A DNA stretch of 64,000 nucleotides, from the NCBI RefSeq assembly GCF_019703515.2, contig NC_059388.1, positions 3,147,479 to 3,211,478 of the forward strand, in the 5' to 3' direction. Both the position numbers and the translations under genes were made by a program. Positions 1 through 13,600 of the stretch are shown here, one piece after another. The notes under the pieces are model-generated. The model did no database searches. It worked only from the letters and a program-made list of their open reading frames with translations, and had not been told where the DNA came from. The stretch's first letter is position 1, and the number at the start of each line of letters is the position of its first letter. The DNA comes from Myxocyprinus asiaticus (Eukaryota; Chordata; Actinopteri; Cypriniformes; Catostomidae).

Positions 1-283
1 GAGGACTGTGAGGGGTGAAATGACAAAAAATAGCAACACTTACGTCTAGCTGAACAGCTAACCCTATCTTATCTGGATCAAATATGGTTTTTCAGTCTGT
101 GTGGAGATTCTATGAAGATGCAAATCCCTCCAGCTCTGCACGTTTCCTCAACTAAAGACGTCTTCATGAGGAGTATCTGGGTATAAGAGTGACATTGTGC
201 TGAGCCAAAAGCAACTCTTCCATTCAAAGATTGTAAATCCTTCATGATCAAACGGGAGGTTTCTCGAGTGAATTCATGAAGAT
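1..283 (-). other. cerk: cerk 3' UTR (partial)
   Basis: This is the sequence directly downstream of the cerk stop codon on the minus strand. No AATAAA-type poly(A) signal is visible in it, so the UTR probably continues beyond the window start. No other gene or repeat was recognised here. Confidence 0.6.
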
Positions 284-371
284 CTATATTGCACAGAGCA
301 CGTACGGGTCTTCAAACACCGACTGCTCTTCGATTCCTCTCGCGAACAGTGTGATCAACTGGCATTGGACC
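284..371 (-). CDS. cerk: cerk exon 13 (last coding exon)
   Basis: The acceptor CTCTCAG precedes the exon. One base completes the Arg codon begun in exon 12. The exon then reads [16 protein letters not shown], matching the CERK C-terminus, and stops at TAG (284-286). The tail after GIEE ([13 protein letters not shown]) differs from the human tail, as expected for a variable terminus. A 5.56-kb intron separates it from exon 12. Confidence 0.93.
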
Positions 372-3300
372 CTGAGAGAGAGACAGAGCCAAAGAAAAAA
401 GAGAAAGAAAAAGAGACGTCAGTCAAACAAAATGTGAGCCCTTCACTGGAACAAACAGAATGTTAAAAAACAGATTTTTACATTTTCTGAAGAAAATGGT
501 GCTTGCCCTTGCAAAACATATGCTATGATGCTAGGGTGCTGTGGGTGGTTGCCAGGGCTTTGCTATGCAGTAAGGTGTTCAAAGGGGTTGTTAGCATATT
601 GCTATGTGATCGCTAGGCTGTTTTGGGTGGTTTCTAGAGCGTTGCTATGTGGTTTCTAGAATGCTCTGAGTGGTTGTTAGGGTTTTGCTGTGTAGTTGCT
701 AGGACATTCTTAGCATGCAAGCATGGGTGCTCTAAGTGATACCAAAGGTGTTCTGGGCTGCGTTTCCCAAAAGCATCGCAAGCTTAAGTTGATCGCAGAG
801 ACCACTGGCACCAATGGTTTCTACTATCTACTTAGGTTTTCGATACTTTTGGGAAACGCAGCCCTGGGTGGTTGCTAGGGTTATCCTAGGATGGTTGCCA
901 GACCATTGCAATGTGGTTTCTACGGTGTACTGATTGGCTGCTAAGGTGTTCTGTGTGGTTTCTTAGGTAATGCTAGGATGGTTGCCAGGGCGTTGCTATG
1001 TGGTTTCTATAGTGTTATGAGTGTTGTTGGCACACTGCTGTGCAGTTGCTAGGGTGTTGCAGTTTGCAAGGGTGTTTTGGGTGGTTGCTTGAGCATATTA
1101 TATGGTTTCTATGGTGTTTTAAGTGGTTTTAGCACACTTCTATGTGGTTGCAATATGTTGCAATGGCGTTGCAACTTGCAGTGGCATTCTGGGTGGTTGC
1201 TAGAGTGTTTTAGATGCTGCTAGGGTGATGCTATGATGGTTGCCAGGGTGTAGCTATGTGGCTTCAATAGTGTTCTGAGTGGTTGTTAGGGCATTGCAAC
1301 TAGCAAGGCTGTTTTGGGTGGTTGCTAGGGTGATGCTAGGCTGGTTGCCAGAGCATTGCTATGTGGTTTCTGTGGTGTTTAAGAGTGGTTTTAGCACACT
1401 GCTATAGGGTGTTGCAACTTGCAAGAGTGTTCTGGGTGGTTGCTAGGGCATTGCAACTTGCAAGAGTGTTCTGGATGGTTGCCAGGTCATTGCTATGTGG
1501 TTTCTATGGTGTTCTGAGTGGTTGTTAGTGCACTGCTTGGGGATGCTAGGGCATAGCAACTTGCAAGAGCTGGGTGGTTCTGGGTGGTTGCTACGGTGTT
1601 TCAGATTATTGCTAGGTGGTTGCTTTCTGGCCCAAGTGAAAAAGGCAAACCCAAACTCTCTATGATATTCTGGTCACTAGATAAGATTGTAGTCCGTCAT
1701 TTCAATGTAAATTTATTTAAAAAAGTTCTCTAATTTCTTCACTAGCCAGGTGAAAATCTTAAATCTAATCTCTAAGAAAAGTAATGACAAAGTAACCTCT
1801 CCTCAACAAGCCATATGATTTATGATGTATCATTGATGTCTGTAGCACAAATGGTATGTAACAAGTTAGGCCAAAAACATACTCAAGTATGCAGACACAA
1901 ATGCTTGGCCAGCCTATTGCCTGTACACAGTAAATACTGTGCATGCTTGTGGTACTGTGATGGTAACAAACCTCAGTCCTCAAGGGGGCAGTAGAATCAC
2001 TTTTAAATGCCTGTGCCATTAAACTGGACGTGTTGTTAACCATGTAGCAAGCTTTAACTAACACAGGAAGATTCTCTTCAAACTGTTGCTCTGAGAGTGA
2101 TTGACCAGAAAGTTTTGCATGGTTGAGTTATGAAATCCACTTTGTCACATTTAAAAAAAACAATGATATTTGAAATTGAGCTTGTGTAGCTAGAAGCTTC
2201 TCATTCACCAACTTGTATAGCGTATATTTTGGGCCCACATGCTGAAGTTTGTTAAATCCCTAATGAGCAATAGTTTTAGTGATGCTTGACTTAGCAAACA
2301 AAACTAATGTGTTTATGTGCTGGCAAAAAAAGTGCAAGCCAGTTCTAGTAAGCAATAAATGGCATGTCGTGTTGAGTAGAAAGTTTTGTAGTAAAATCCA
2401 TGTCCTGTTGGGAGGTTTGGGGGCCGTTTCCTCTAATTCCACTCAATACTCTGAGTTCAGCACTCAGGCAAGGCTTTTTTTTTTTTTAGCTGGGTTCTCA
2501 TCATCAATTATCTCAACAGGCTATTTGCTTACTCATTCGAGAAACAATTACTGGAGCTGAAAATGGAATAAATGAATGAACTTCTATTTTAATTAAAGGA
2601 GGTGCCCCTTTTCCAGCAAGAAGGCCAGTAAATTAGGAGCATTTCATGGCTACACATTGTTGACACAGAACAATGGGGCATGAAGGAAATGATGCGTTCA
2701 GAAGAGCCATCACACCGCATCAAGAAAAAGAACAACTCGTTTCTCCACATCCACAATGAGGGAGTTTTAATAGAATCTATTCAGATGGATAACAGTCCAT
2801 TTATTTAATGTTATAGTATTCTAGTGCATAGATTATACAAGCTTGTCCTAGAGATTCCTCAGCATATCAACTACAGCTAGCGCTGACGATCACATTAGTA
2901 AAGTTTGTTCTTTTAGCGTTATAGAAAAATAGTCTGTTTGAAATGTACAGGAGCTGCTAACGATTCACAAAACAGCTAAATGACGTGTTGACGTCTCTTA
3001 GACAGACGAGGAAGTCTCAGTTTGAGTGACAAATAATGTCCACAGGTTTTAATTACTGACAATTAACATTTGGATTAGGTTTGAGGTAATTAGTATATCA
3101 ACACTAAATTGGTGCACATTAATACACAGAGCTGTATGTCCTGACTCTTAGTCTTAGGTCATGTCTTAGTGCACATGCTTCAAACGTGTTTGTATTTGCT
3201 CACAGTCAAAAGAATATACTTTAAAAAGCTGATCGCTTGACCATGTGTAAGACAATCAGGCAAGCGGAAAAACTAAGTTTACCCGAGCCTTCAGGGGCAT

Positions 3301-4638
3301 TTGTCTTGGCCCAGGTGGCATGTCCTAGCCTACTTGGGGTGTCCTGGGCTACTGGGTGTGTCCTGACTTAGAGGCATCTGTCCAGAATCACAGGGTGTGT
3401 CCTGGTCTACTAGGTGTGTCCTAACCCAGAGGACGTGTCCTTGGGTACTAGATGTGTCTTGACCTAGGGGGCGTGTCATGGTCTACCGGGTGTGTCCTAA
3501 CCCAGGGTACTTGTCCTGGGCTACTGGGTGTGTCCTGTCTCTGGGGCACACGGGACTGTTGGGCCTCATGTATTCAGATAGAAGACAAAGGCAGGCCTAA
3601 CACAGTCGTAAAAACATAACTTAAGCCCCCACCTTCTAAGTCGTAAATCTTACTGATAAAAATCGCGCCAAAATCAAACAAAGGGAGTCCAAAACAGACT
3701 ACAGATCCATGAAGCCTTGCCCTCTAAAGGATCGAGCTCTCAACTCCTATTGGATGAGGCACACAACAGAACGTCCCTCAAACATGACATCATCAGGACT
3801 TCAAATAATTCTGAAATGCTTCCAAAGTGGCTTCCAGCGACTTAGTTCACCAAATACGGACGTAGCTTTTTGCTGCTCTCCGGTGCAGCCTCGTGGCATA
3901 AGGAAGTAATGTCCGACTTGAAACTGTAGCCATACAATCTCCATCTCGCTGGACGAGTTGAGATTACTCTGTGTTCAACCAAACACTCTAACGGATCCGA
4001 AGGAGACCGCCGAGCAATTCGCATCTTCATCCGTTGGCCTACAGAAGTGAAGAGATTAAAGATTTCTCTTCCATCTTCAATCAAGTCGACATTTCTGAGT
4101 TCTCCGCCAGACCGCCGAGAATCAACAGCCGTACCGCCCTCTGAGAATCAACAGCCGTACCGGCCGCCGACAATCAACAGCCGTACCGCCCGCCGACAGC
4201 GCGAGGAAACGACCTCTCGTCATCACACGAGCCTCAAGGAACCGGGTCAAAGTTAAAGGACGGAGGAAAACACATTCTACCTGTGTCCTCATGCGATTCA
4301 AGTAAGAGGTTATGTCTGGGCAGAGATAGAATATTATAGCGTGTTATTCTTGTGTTTCAAGGTTTTTGCTTGTATAGTTTACGGACCGCCATGTCCGCTC
4401 ATTATTAATACTCAGGGTATTAATTATCACAAATTTGTTTTGCTGTATTGTGGTCCAACCAAATTGGACTGTTGTGCATTTTCGCCATCGCGGGTGAGAC
4501 AGCAACTGAGTTCATCCATTAAAGAGTCAAATAACAAGGGACTTTTACGAGCCCCGTTCGTAAAACCGCGTCTCTGAGTGATGAACACGGCTGCTTTATC
4601 TCCAGCTATCGCGAAATCAGCTTTCGGGCTGTCACTTA

Positions 4639-4675
<37 letters not shown>

Positions 4676-7600
4676 AACCACACTGACACACACACACCTA
4701 ATGTGTTATAGGATTATTTTTATTTCCATATCTAATCATATCACTGTTTAGTTTGTAGTTGTAAGTCGGAAGTTTATTGACTGCATTGTATTAATTATTA
4801 ATTGATATTACTGCATAAATAAACTTTGTTTATATTACAAAGAGAAGTGTTTTGGTTTGTTTTGCATACACCTGTGTCATGCTGACGGGATGTCAGTGCT
4901 CGGATTCAAACCTTCATTCATTGTTTTTTTTCCCGAAAATCGATATTCTTCGGATGTCGATTTTCCTAAGAAAACAATCTAATATTGAGACTGTTTTAAT
5001 ATTCGGTTATTAGTCCCTGATTTCAGGGTGGTGCCCCGTCAATGTTAATCCTTATTAATATTCCATTGATTTTTGATAATTGATAATTATCTTTGATTGA
5101 ATTTGAATGATCAATAAGCTAGTGTTAATTTTAATTAATGTTTCATCGACGTTAACAATTAACGATTATCTTTGATAACTGTTGATTTAAAGGATTAAAA
5201 AAAGCTAACATTGATTCTCATCAATGTTCTATTGATTTTAATAATTAATAATTATCTTTGATAATTATTAATTATTGCTAATAACCAAACTTGCCCCTAA
5301 ACGTAGCGCACTACATTTACTGGAGTCCCATATGAGGTTTTAATGAGTTAGATTCAATTAATTAATTTAAATATTGATTAATACAACTACAGATTAATTA
5401 AAACTACAGAAATAATTACCAATTATTTCTGATAGTAACACTGATCTAAACAACCAGTAAAGCCCTACAGGACAGATAAGCATTTACACCTCAAATGCAA
5501 TGTGGTCACATGGTTTTTGACCACATTTGTATGTGGTTTTTGTGATCCGATCACAAAACGTTTTAGACCCTGTTTAGACCTGTATTTAGTGCTGACCACA
5601 TGTGATCAGATCACCAGAAACGCATCTTAATACCAGGTGTAAACAGGGTCTCAGAGGCATCTGTCCTGATTAATGCCCTGGTCTGCTGGGTGTGTCTTGA
5701 CCTAGGGGATGTGTCCTGGCTTAGTGTCCTGACCTGACCTAGGGGGCATGTCCTGGTCTGCTGGGTCTGTCCTGACCCAAAGGGGCATGTCCTTGTCCAG
5801 TGGGTGTGTTTTGACTCAGGGGCTGTGTCCTGGTCTATTGGGTACATCCTGACCCAAGAGGCGTGTCCTTGTTTACTGGGTGTGTCTTGACCCAGTGGCT
5901 GTGTCCCGATCCAGGGGCTATGTCCTACCTGACTTGAATAGCAGTGTGTGGAAGGATCTCTCCATCACAGTTCCAGTTGCTCTGGGCCGGCATGCAGCCG
6001 CAGGCTCTATGTTCCCTGCAGATTTGACTGAGGAAGTGCTTGCCTCCCGCTCCGCTCTCTCTCAAGTCCACCTCTGAATCACACTCCTGATATCTGGGTG
6101 TGAAGCGGAACTGTCTGTCCCGATACACCTCCACAAAAGAGTGATCAAACTGTATAAAGAGACAGCAAAGAACAACAGTTATGCTAATTCAATCCCATTT
6201 CAAATCTCCAATCTCTGACAATGATTCAATGAATGCAACGACGACAACTTAAATTTAGTTTTTTAAACTAAATGATTCTTTTTTGGGGGGGGGGCGGGGG
6301 GTGATTTTCTCCGCTTTTCCCCCCAATTTGGCATGACCAATTCCCAATGCGCTCTAGGTCCTCGTGGTGGCATAATGACTCGCCTCAATCTGGGTGGCGG
6401 AGGACAAATCTCAATTGCCTCCGCTTCTGAGACAGTCAATCTGCGCATTTTAGCACGTGGCTTGTTGAACGCGTTACCACGGAGACCTAGTGCGTGTGGA
6501 GGCTCATGCTATTCTCCGCGGCATTCATGCACAACTCACCACGTGCCCAGCTTGACTCTACCCACCCTAGCAACCGGGGCAATTGGTTGATTAGGAAGCC
6601 TGGCTGGAGTCACTCAGCACACCCTCAATCCGGGTTGCGGAGGATGAATCACAGCATGCCCTAGATTCGAATTTGCCACTCCAGGTGTGGTAGTCAGCAT
6701 CTTTACTTGCTGAGCTACCCAGGCCCCCAAAATGATTCTTATTAAATAATGTGATGCGGGGGCCTGGGTAGCTCAGCAAGTAAAGGCGCTGACTACCACA
6801 CCTGGAGTAGCAAGTTCGAATCCAGGGCATGCTGAGATTCATCATCCGCCACCCAGATTGAGGCGAGTCACTACGAGGACTTAGAGCACATTGGGAATTG
6901 GGCATTCCAAATTGGGAAGAAAAGGGGAGAAAATCCAAAAAAATTTAAAATAAAATAATAATAATAATAATAATAATAATGTGATGCATCATAAGATGCA
7001 CCATGTTTTGGTTTGATTTGATTTTTTTTTGTGATTTTTTTTTTTTTTGTCCAAATCATAATTTTGGGGATCTGGATTTAGTAAATTTTTACTACTGAAA
7101 ATAGGTCAAGAATTGTGTTCTGAACACCAAGTACTTTCATTGTCAGAAGCACTGTCAATGCATTGTTACACCCCATGTATCCTGAACACTCCCCAAGTCT
7201 GCCAAACAGTAAGCCCTGTCCCCAAATCTTGTTATTAGTTGAGCTAATGTTGCTTTGTTGGGCTGGTTAAGATGTTGCAACACTACTTCAATTTCTTGGG
7301 GAAAATGACCTACAGTAAGTTTTAGCTGTCTCTGCATATTAAACTGGGATGGGAAAAAGTATTTGAACATTGAACAAACTTTAACCAAAAAAAAAAATAA
7401 ATAAATAAAAGATTCATCATAATACATGTGATTTCTGCACAGATAAGTCAGGAACCTGATCATTTTTATTGGTGTGGCACAGCAGGTGATGCAGGAAGTC
7501 GAGGCGAGAGCACTTCCTGACGAGGATGAGGTCAGTGGTTCCATCTGCTAGGTGCGCTGATGGCGACAGGCCTTTAGGACTGCGAGGACACGCACAACTC

Positions 7601-10600
7601 ATGGTGGCAGCGTTAATAGCCAAGAACTTTCTCCTGATAACTGTCAACACGTCCTGACGTTCTGAAATACAAGTTTACTCATTAATTTAATCAATCTGCA
7701 GTGTCAGTGTTAGCAACCTTGAGAATTTATTGAAGTCAACATAAAATGACATTCGCAATCCATTTCACTTTCGTAATGTCGTACAGTTCAGAGGGAAACA
7801 GAATATTTAAAGAAAACAATGTAGGACGGGACTTGATTTAGTCCATCAGGAATTTATTGGATGGTGAAAAGTGTGTGTTCCATACCAGAATGGACTCTTT
7901 TTACAGATTGTTGCCTTATTTAGTAGTGTAATTCAATAAAAATTATTTAGTGTAAGTTACTCGTGTTATCATATCCTAGCATTAATAAAAAAAAAAAAAA
8001 AGTCAAAACTGCTGTGATGGGGTTTCAAATACAGCTGCTAGGGTACTAATTCATCTCTTTCTATTCTCTCCTCTTTTGGAAGGTTCTGGAAATGTAATAG
8101 TGGGGCAAATGAGAATGTAAAAATTATATTTGCTATGGAAATGTTTTTGTTCTATGAAAAGCGTTAAGGAACTCACAGCACCTTTTAAGAGGTTCAAAAA
8201 ACAGTTCATACTGTATGTGCATATGCCACAAAAATCCAAATAGAAAAAGTGTATACAAAAAGCCTTGCATAGTGTATGTCCCTTTTTTACAACAATAAAA
8301 TGCAGGCTTTTTGCATATAAATGTTTTTATTGTGCATAATCCAGGGTCCCCACATGTTTTTTGACCAATGAATGTCCATGACTTTTCCAGTTGTTTGTAA
8401 TTACTGGATAATAATTTTTTTAAATAATAAAAATGTACATTAATTTGTGAATTGTTACAGGTAATTTACAGAAAACAAAAAGAAAAAAAAAACATTAGCT
8501 CACAAATTGAGCATCACTATGGCTTGCAAGCAAGTTTTACTTTACATAAGAGCAATTTCTAGCCAAAGAATTAGATTAGAGCAGAGCATAACTAGAAAAA
8601 TTTATATTCAATAATTACATTTACGTTACTTTACATTACTAGGTTTTATACATTTCCATTACTTTTTTTCCAGGTTTTCCATGACTATGGTAACCATCAT
8701 AATCAGATGTCCTATATTTTCATTTAATAAATTGATCTCCCTCCAAAATGAAGAGAAAAAGTCCAAAAAGCTCAGTTCATTGTAACTTCCTTTGCATATT
8801 CTAGCTGCAACACTCTTTCACTGATAAAGAGCCCTTAACTCTCTTTTCCTATTCACATTATTCTTTCTCTATATTCTTCCCACAAGACAAATCATCATGC
8901 ACAAATGCCAATTTGGGACTGTAAGGGCAGAGAGTATGTCTCTGTAAACAGCACTTATCAGTGCGCACAGTAAACACACAGAATGCCGGGTAACGGAGGT
9001 GCCAGTTGTTTGGAGGCTGCTGAGTGTCAGTATAATATGCTGGTGTTTAAATGATCAGCCGAGCGGCAGCTTGAACCATTTGGCCTAATGTTCACAAACA
9101 GTGTGCCAGTCGAGCCGACAGATGGGGGCATTACAAATCATGGCAGGAAATGCACTTTGTTGACCTGTACTGTGGGTGGGCACATTTACAACTGAGCAGA
9201 TATGAGGCTTGCTGTCAAAGTCGGTTAAACACTGGCAAACACAATATTCCTAAATGTGTCCTCACCAGCATCAGAAACACTGTCTTCATCTTTGCTGACC
9301 AGCTTATCAGACGAAGACTGTTGACAGATAGTACACCTGCAAACCGAGAGGAAACATGTTAACATCAGAGCTGGTTGAAGAAATTAAATCTTGATATTTT
9401 CTCTATATTTTTTATATCTCGATTAGCCATTTGATATATTGCTTGACATCTATGTACTTGCTTCTAAAATGGCTTAAAAGGGAGAACAAAATGCCATTGT
9501 ATCCAAGTAGACAAATAAATAAATAAATAAAAACATCTGAAATGATTATAATAGAGTTAAACTCTATTTAAAATAATTATGACATGTTTTCTGCACTGTT
9601 TTTTTACTTAAAGGGATAGTTCACCCATTTATTCACTCTCATGCCATACCAGATGTGAATGCCTTTCTTTGTTCTGCAGAACACAAACAAAGATTTTTAG
9701 GAGAATATCTCCGCTCTGTAGGTCCACGCAATACAAGTGAATGGTGATTAGGCCTTTGAAGCTCCTTAAAAGAGATCAAGTCAGAATAAAAATAATCTAT
9801 ACGACACCAGTGGTTTAATCAATGTCTTCTGAAGCGATCCAGTTGGTTTTGGGTGAGAACAGACCAAAATGTACATCTTGTCATTGCAGTCACTAGGAAA
9901 AATCATGCTTTCAAGCTCAATTACACTTCCTATTGCTTGACGCAAGCGTAGAGCGCTTGATGGCGCTGTAGGTAGTGTAATCGAGCTTGAAATCATGATC
10001 ACCAAGGAGACTGTTGTCAAGATGAACAGTGAAAAAGGAGTTACATTTTGGTCTGTTCTCACTCAAAACCAACTGGATCGCTTCAGAATACATCTGAAAG
10101 TGGAGATTTATATTTCTCATCCACACTTATCATGTCACTTTTGAAGTTATTGATTTAACCACTGGAGTCTTATGGATTACTTTTTTGCTAGTTTTATCCA
10201 CTTTTTGGAACTTCAGATTTCTGCTCACCATTCACTTGAGATGTTCTTCTTAAAATGTTTTAGTTTCGCAGAAGAAAGTCATGCACATCTGGGGTTGCAT
10301 GAGGGTGAGTAAATAATGAGAAAATTTTCATTTTTGGATGAACTATCCCTTTAATAAAAAAGCACCAAACTTACCCAGATCGGCATTGGATTTTGTCTCG
10401 AGGAGTTCCCAAGTTCTCTTCAGCAAGTAAGAAAGACACGGTTCCCTCATAGTAGCGATGTGACAGAAATGTTTTAACACCTGCAACAAAGTCATTTCCA
10501 TTAAAACAGCTGACAGATAAAAACAATTGTCCGTTTAAGTAAATGGATCACCTGAGATATGTTCCTGCATACCTGAGATATCGTAGCGGGCTGGGCCCAT

Positions 10601-13600
10601 CCAGCGCTTCCTCTCGCTGTCTGTCAGCATGTCTCCGTAGAAGCCGTAACCTAGCAGAGACACGGAGTAACGCAGGAAGTTGTCGTCACTGTGCACTGAG
10701 CAAACATCCATCGGCTGAGAATCACCTGCAGAAAATGACAGGATGGATTTTAGGAGAAACAGTGACGGCACATCTGAGGACATCCTTCTCTACAATATTT
10801 TTCCCTTCCTGGTGTAATGCTTACAGTAAGCATTAAGTCACCCGAGGCTGAGTTACTGTGATTTTCCATGTTGTCTAAACTGTCAAGAACATGCCCGGAT
10901 CACATTTCACCGCAAAATCAAGATTTTTTTTTGCATTGTGACATTCATGACAATGAAACACACATCCCACTTTATTTTCATTACCGTAATAAGTAATAAA
11001 AATTTATCATTTAAATTGTGAAGTATGTATATATCATTGTAGTATTTGCTGCACTCTGTTTTATTTATGCTGATTAAAAAACTATTAATTACAGTAATGG
11101 AAATCTAGTGAGAATTGCTATTGAGAATAAGGAGAATTACACAAAAACTCAAAGTTTTGGAGAAAAATACGCTCTGCTGTCAAGAAAATAATGTCACAAT
11201 GAAGAAAACAAAACAAAACCTTGTTGGTCCTAAAATGGTGAAATATGGAAATATTTTTTTAGATTCACATGTTTAGATCTGATATACACCAGTTTCTCAT
11301 GAAACTGACACACGCACATTGCTATGTGTATTATACTGCAGATTTTGAGATGACCACTTACCCACAACTATGTGCAGTGCAGAGGTCACAGGGTCATTGG
11401 AGCCCACTGTGGCGTAGCAGACACAGTCAGTGGAACCTGTTTCAGAAATGCATTTCATGCATCACGGGTTAAGAACAGGCCTAAATCCATATCTCACAAT
11501 TTACACTGAAGGTTAACGTATGAAAATATGAAATGAAATCCTTCTTTCATTTTCAATTTAAGTGGCGTATGGGGGCTGCAACAATCTAACCTTCAGTTGT
11601 GAAGTTAACCAAACATCAGATGCCAATAGAGTTTGGGTCCGTTCAATCTGTGTGATATAAGAACGTTTTTCAATCTTTTCTACACAAAATAAAATGATTT
11701 AAGCTGTAGCATGGCAGGGCAGTGCTCTATTGAGAGATGAGCTTTCAGATAAGTTATCTCTTATATGTTGTCTCAAATTGTTTATATAACTGCAGTGAGG
11801 TTGGAGGTTTTAAAACAGACAAATGTGCTGGACTGATTATTTTCAATATTATTACCATAAAGAAGAAAAAGACATGGCAAGGTGTTTGAGGTTTGGAGTC
11901 GTTATATATATATATATATATATATATGGTAAAGACATCTTAAGAGCAATATAGACAAGACTAACTTTGCTGCTTGTCTTATTGTGGTGATACCATGGTA
12001 CATTGATTTTAAATGGTAATTCCATAGTATTTTGAAATATACCATAGTACTGAATGATTACAATATTAATATACTGTACATGGTATTTACATGGTATTTC
12101 AAAGAATGCCATGGTATATCATAGTACATGTAAAAAAATAAATAAATTAATTTAAAAAAAAAAAAACGGTATTACTATTAGAGTATTTTCAAACGTTAAC
12201 ATGGCATTACCATAGTACATGTGCAAAAAAACATGGTATTACCATAGTACATGTGCAAAAAACATGGTACATGTCCAAAAAACATGGTATTACCATAGTA
12301 CATGTGCAAAAAACATAGTAAGAGTCGAAAAAACAAAACATGGTATTACCATGATACATGTTCAAAAAGCATGGTATTATGGTACATATCCCCCCCAAAA
12401 AAAAAAAAAAAAACACAGTATTACCATAGTACATGTGCAAAAACATTCTTTCGAGTCGAAAACAACATGGTATTCAGAATCAGCTCTACTGCCAAGTACG
12501 CTTACACATACAAGGAATTTGTCTTGGTGACAGGAGCTTCCCGTGTACAATAATACAAAACCAGCAGCAAGACATAGATAATAATAAAAAATAAAAAATA
12601 ATTATACACATACGTACATACACACACACACATACATACATACACATACGTAGTGCAAATCTAATACAAATCTGTTATGTACAGTGCAAATGTTTTTTTT
12701 TTTTTGGTTTTTTTTTTTGGTTTTTTTTAGAGGAATGAAATGGCAGAAGAGGTTGGATAAATCTAAAAACGACTAAACTGTGTATTGCACATAGTTATTG
12801 CTCAAAGGGGCAGTTTTAACTGTTCATGAGATGGATAGCCTGAGGGAAAAAACTGTTCCTGTGCCTGACGGTTCTGGTGCTCAGAGCTCTGAAGCGTCGG
12901 CCAGAAGGCAAAGGTTCAAAAATGTAATGGGCAGGGTGAGTGGGGTCCCTTTTTCCTCACTCTGGAAGTGTATAGTTCTTGAAGGGGGGGGCGGGGGGGC
13001 AGGGGGCAACCAATAATCCTCTCAGCAGTCTGAACTGTCCTTTGTAGTCTTCTGATGTCTGATTTCATAGCTGAACCAAACAGGACAGTTATTGGAATGC
13101 AGAGGACAGACTCATTGACTGCTGAGTAGAACTGTATCAGCAGCACCTGTGGCAGGTTGAACTTCCTCAGCTGGCGAAGGAAGTACAACCTCTGCTGAGC
13201 CTTTTTCACAATGAAGTCTCCCACTTCAGGTCCTGTGAGATGGTAGTGCCCAGGAACCTGAATGACTCCACTGCTGCCACAGTGCTGTTTAGAATGGTGA
13301 GGGGGGTCAGTGTTGGGGTGTTCCTCCTAAAGTCTACAATCATCTCCACCATTCTGGGCGTGTTCAGCTCAAGGTTGTTTTGACTGCACCAGACAGCCAG
13401 CTGTTCAACCTCCCTTCTGTATACAGACTCATCGTCATCTCGGATGAGGCCGATGACAGTGGTGTCGTCTGCAAACTTCAGGAGCTTGACAGAGGGGTCC
13501 TTGGCGATGCAGTCATTGGTGTAGAGGAAGAAGAATAGTGGGGAGAGCACACATCCCTGGGGGGCACCAGTGCTGATTGTACAGGTGCTGGAAGTCACAA

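Larger units (their letters stand above)
3561..5029. repeat. Unclassified intronic block with GC-rich and repeat-like character
   Basis: A stretch whose base composition differs from its surroundings. It starts with a GC-richer part (about 3640-4260), contains three close copies of a 27-28-bp unit, then a CT microsatellite, then AT-rich DNA. It may be a decayed LTR or leader region of a retroelement, but no primer binding site, paired LTR or protein motif was found. The short frames in it match nothing I recognise. Confidence 0.35.

Noticed and set aside
530..1640. CRISPR-like array
   Set aside because: Units are degenerate, spacers are not unique, and the context is a vertebrate intron; it is a minisatellite.
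4427..4693. Minus-strand frame with a run of Arg-Glu repeats
   Set aside because: It is the translation of the (CT)n microsatellite at 4643-4672; no conserved protein on either side.
6758..6840. tRNA gene
   Set aside because: The A and B boxes belong to a SINE head with target duplications; the cloverleaf is degenerate and the same head recurs at four places.
12207..12553. Overlapping frames with repeating CTMVIPCF or [11 protein letters not shown] units
   Set aside because: They are produced by translating the 30-33-bp minisatellite; the repeat unit explains the open frame.
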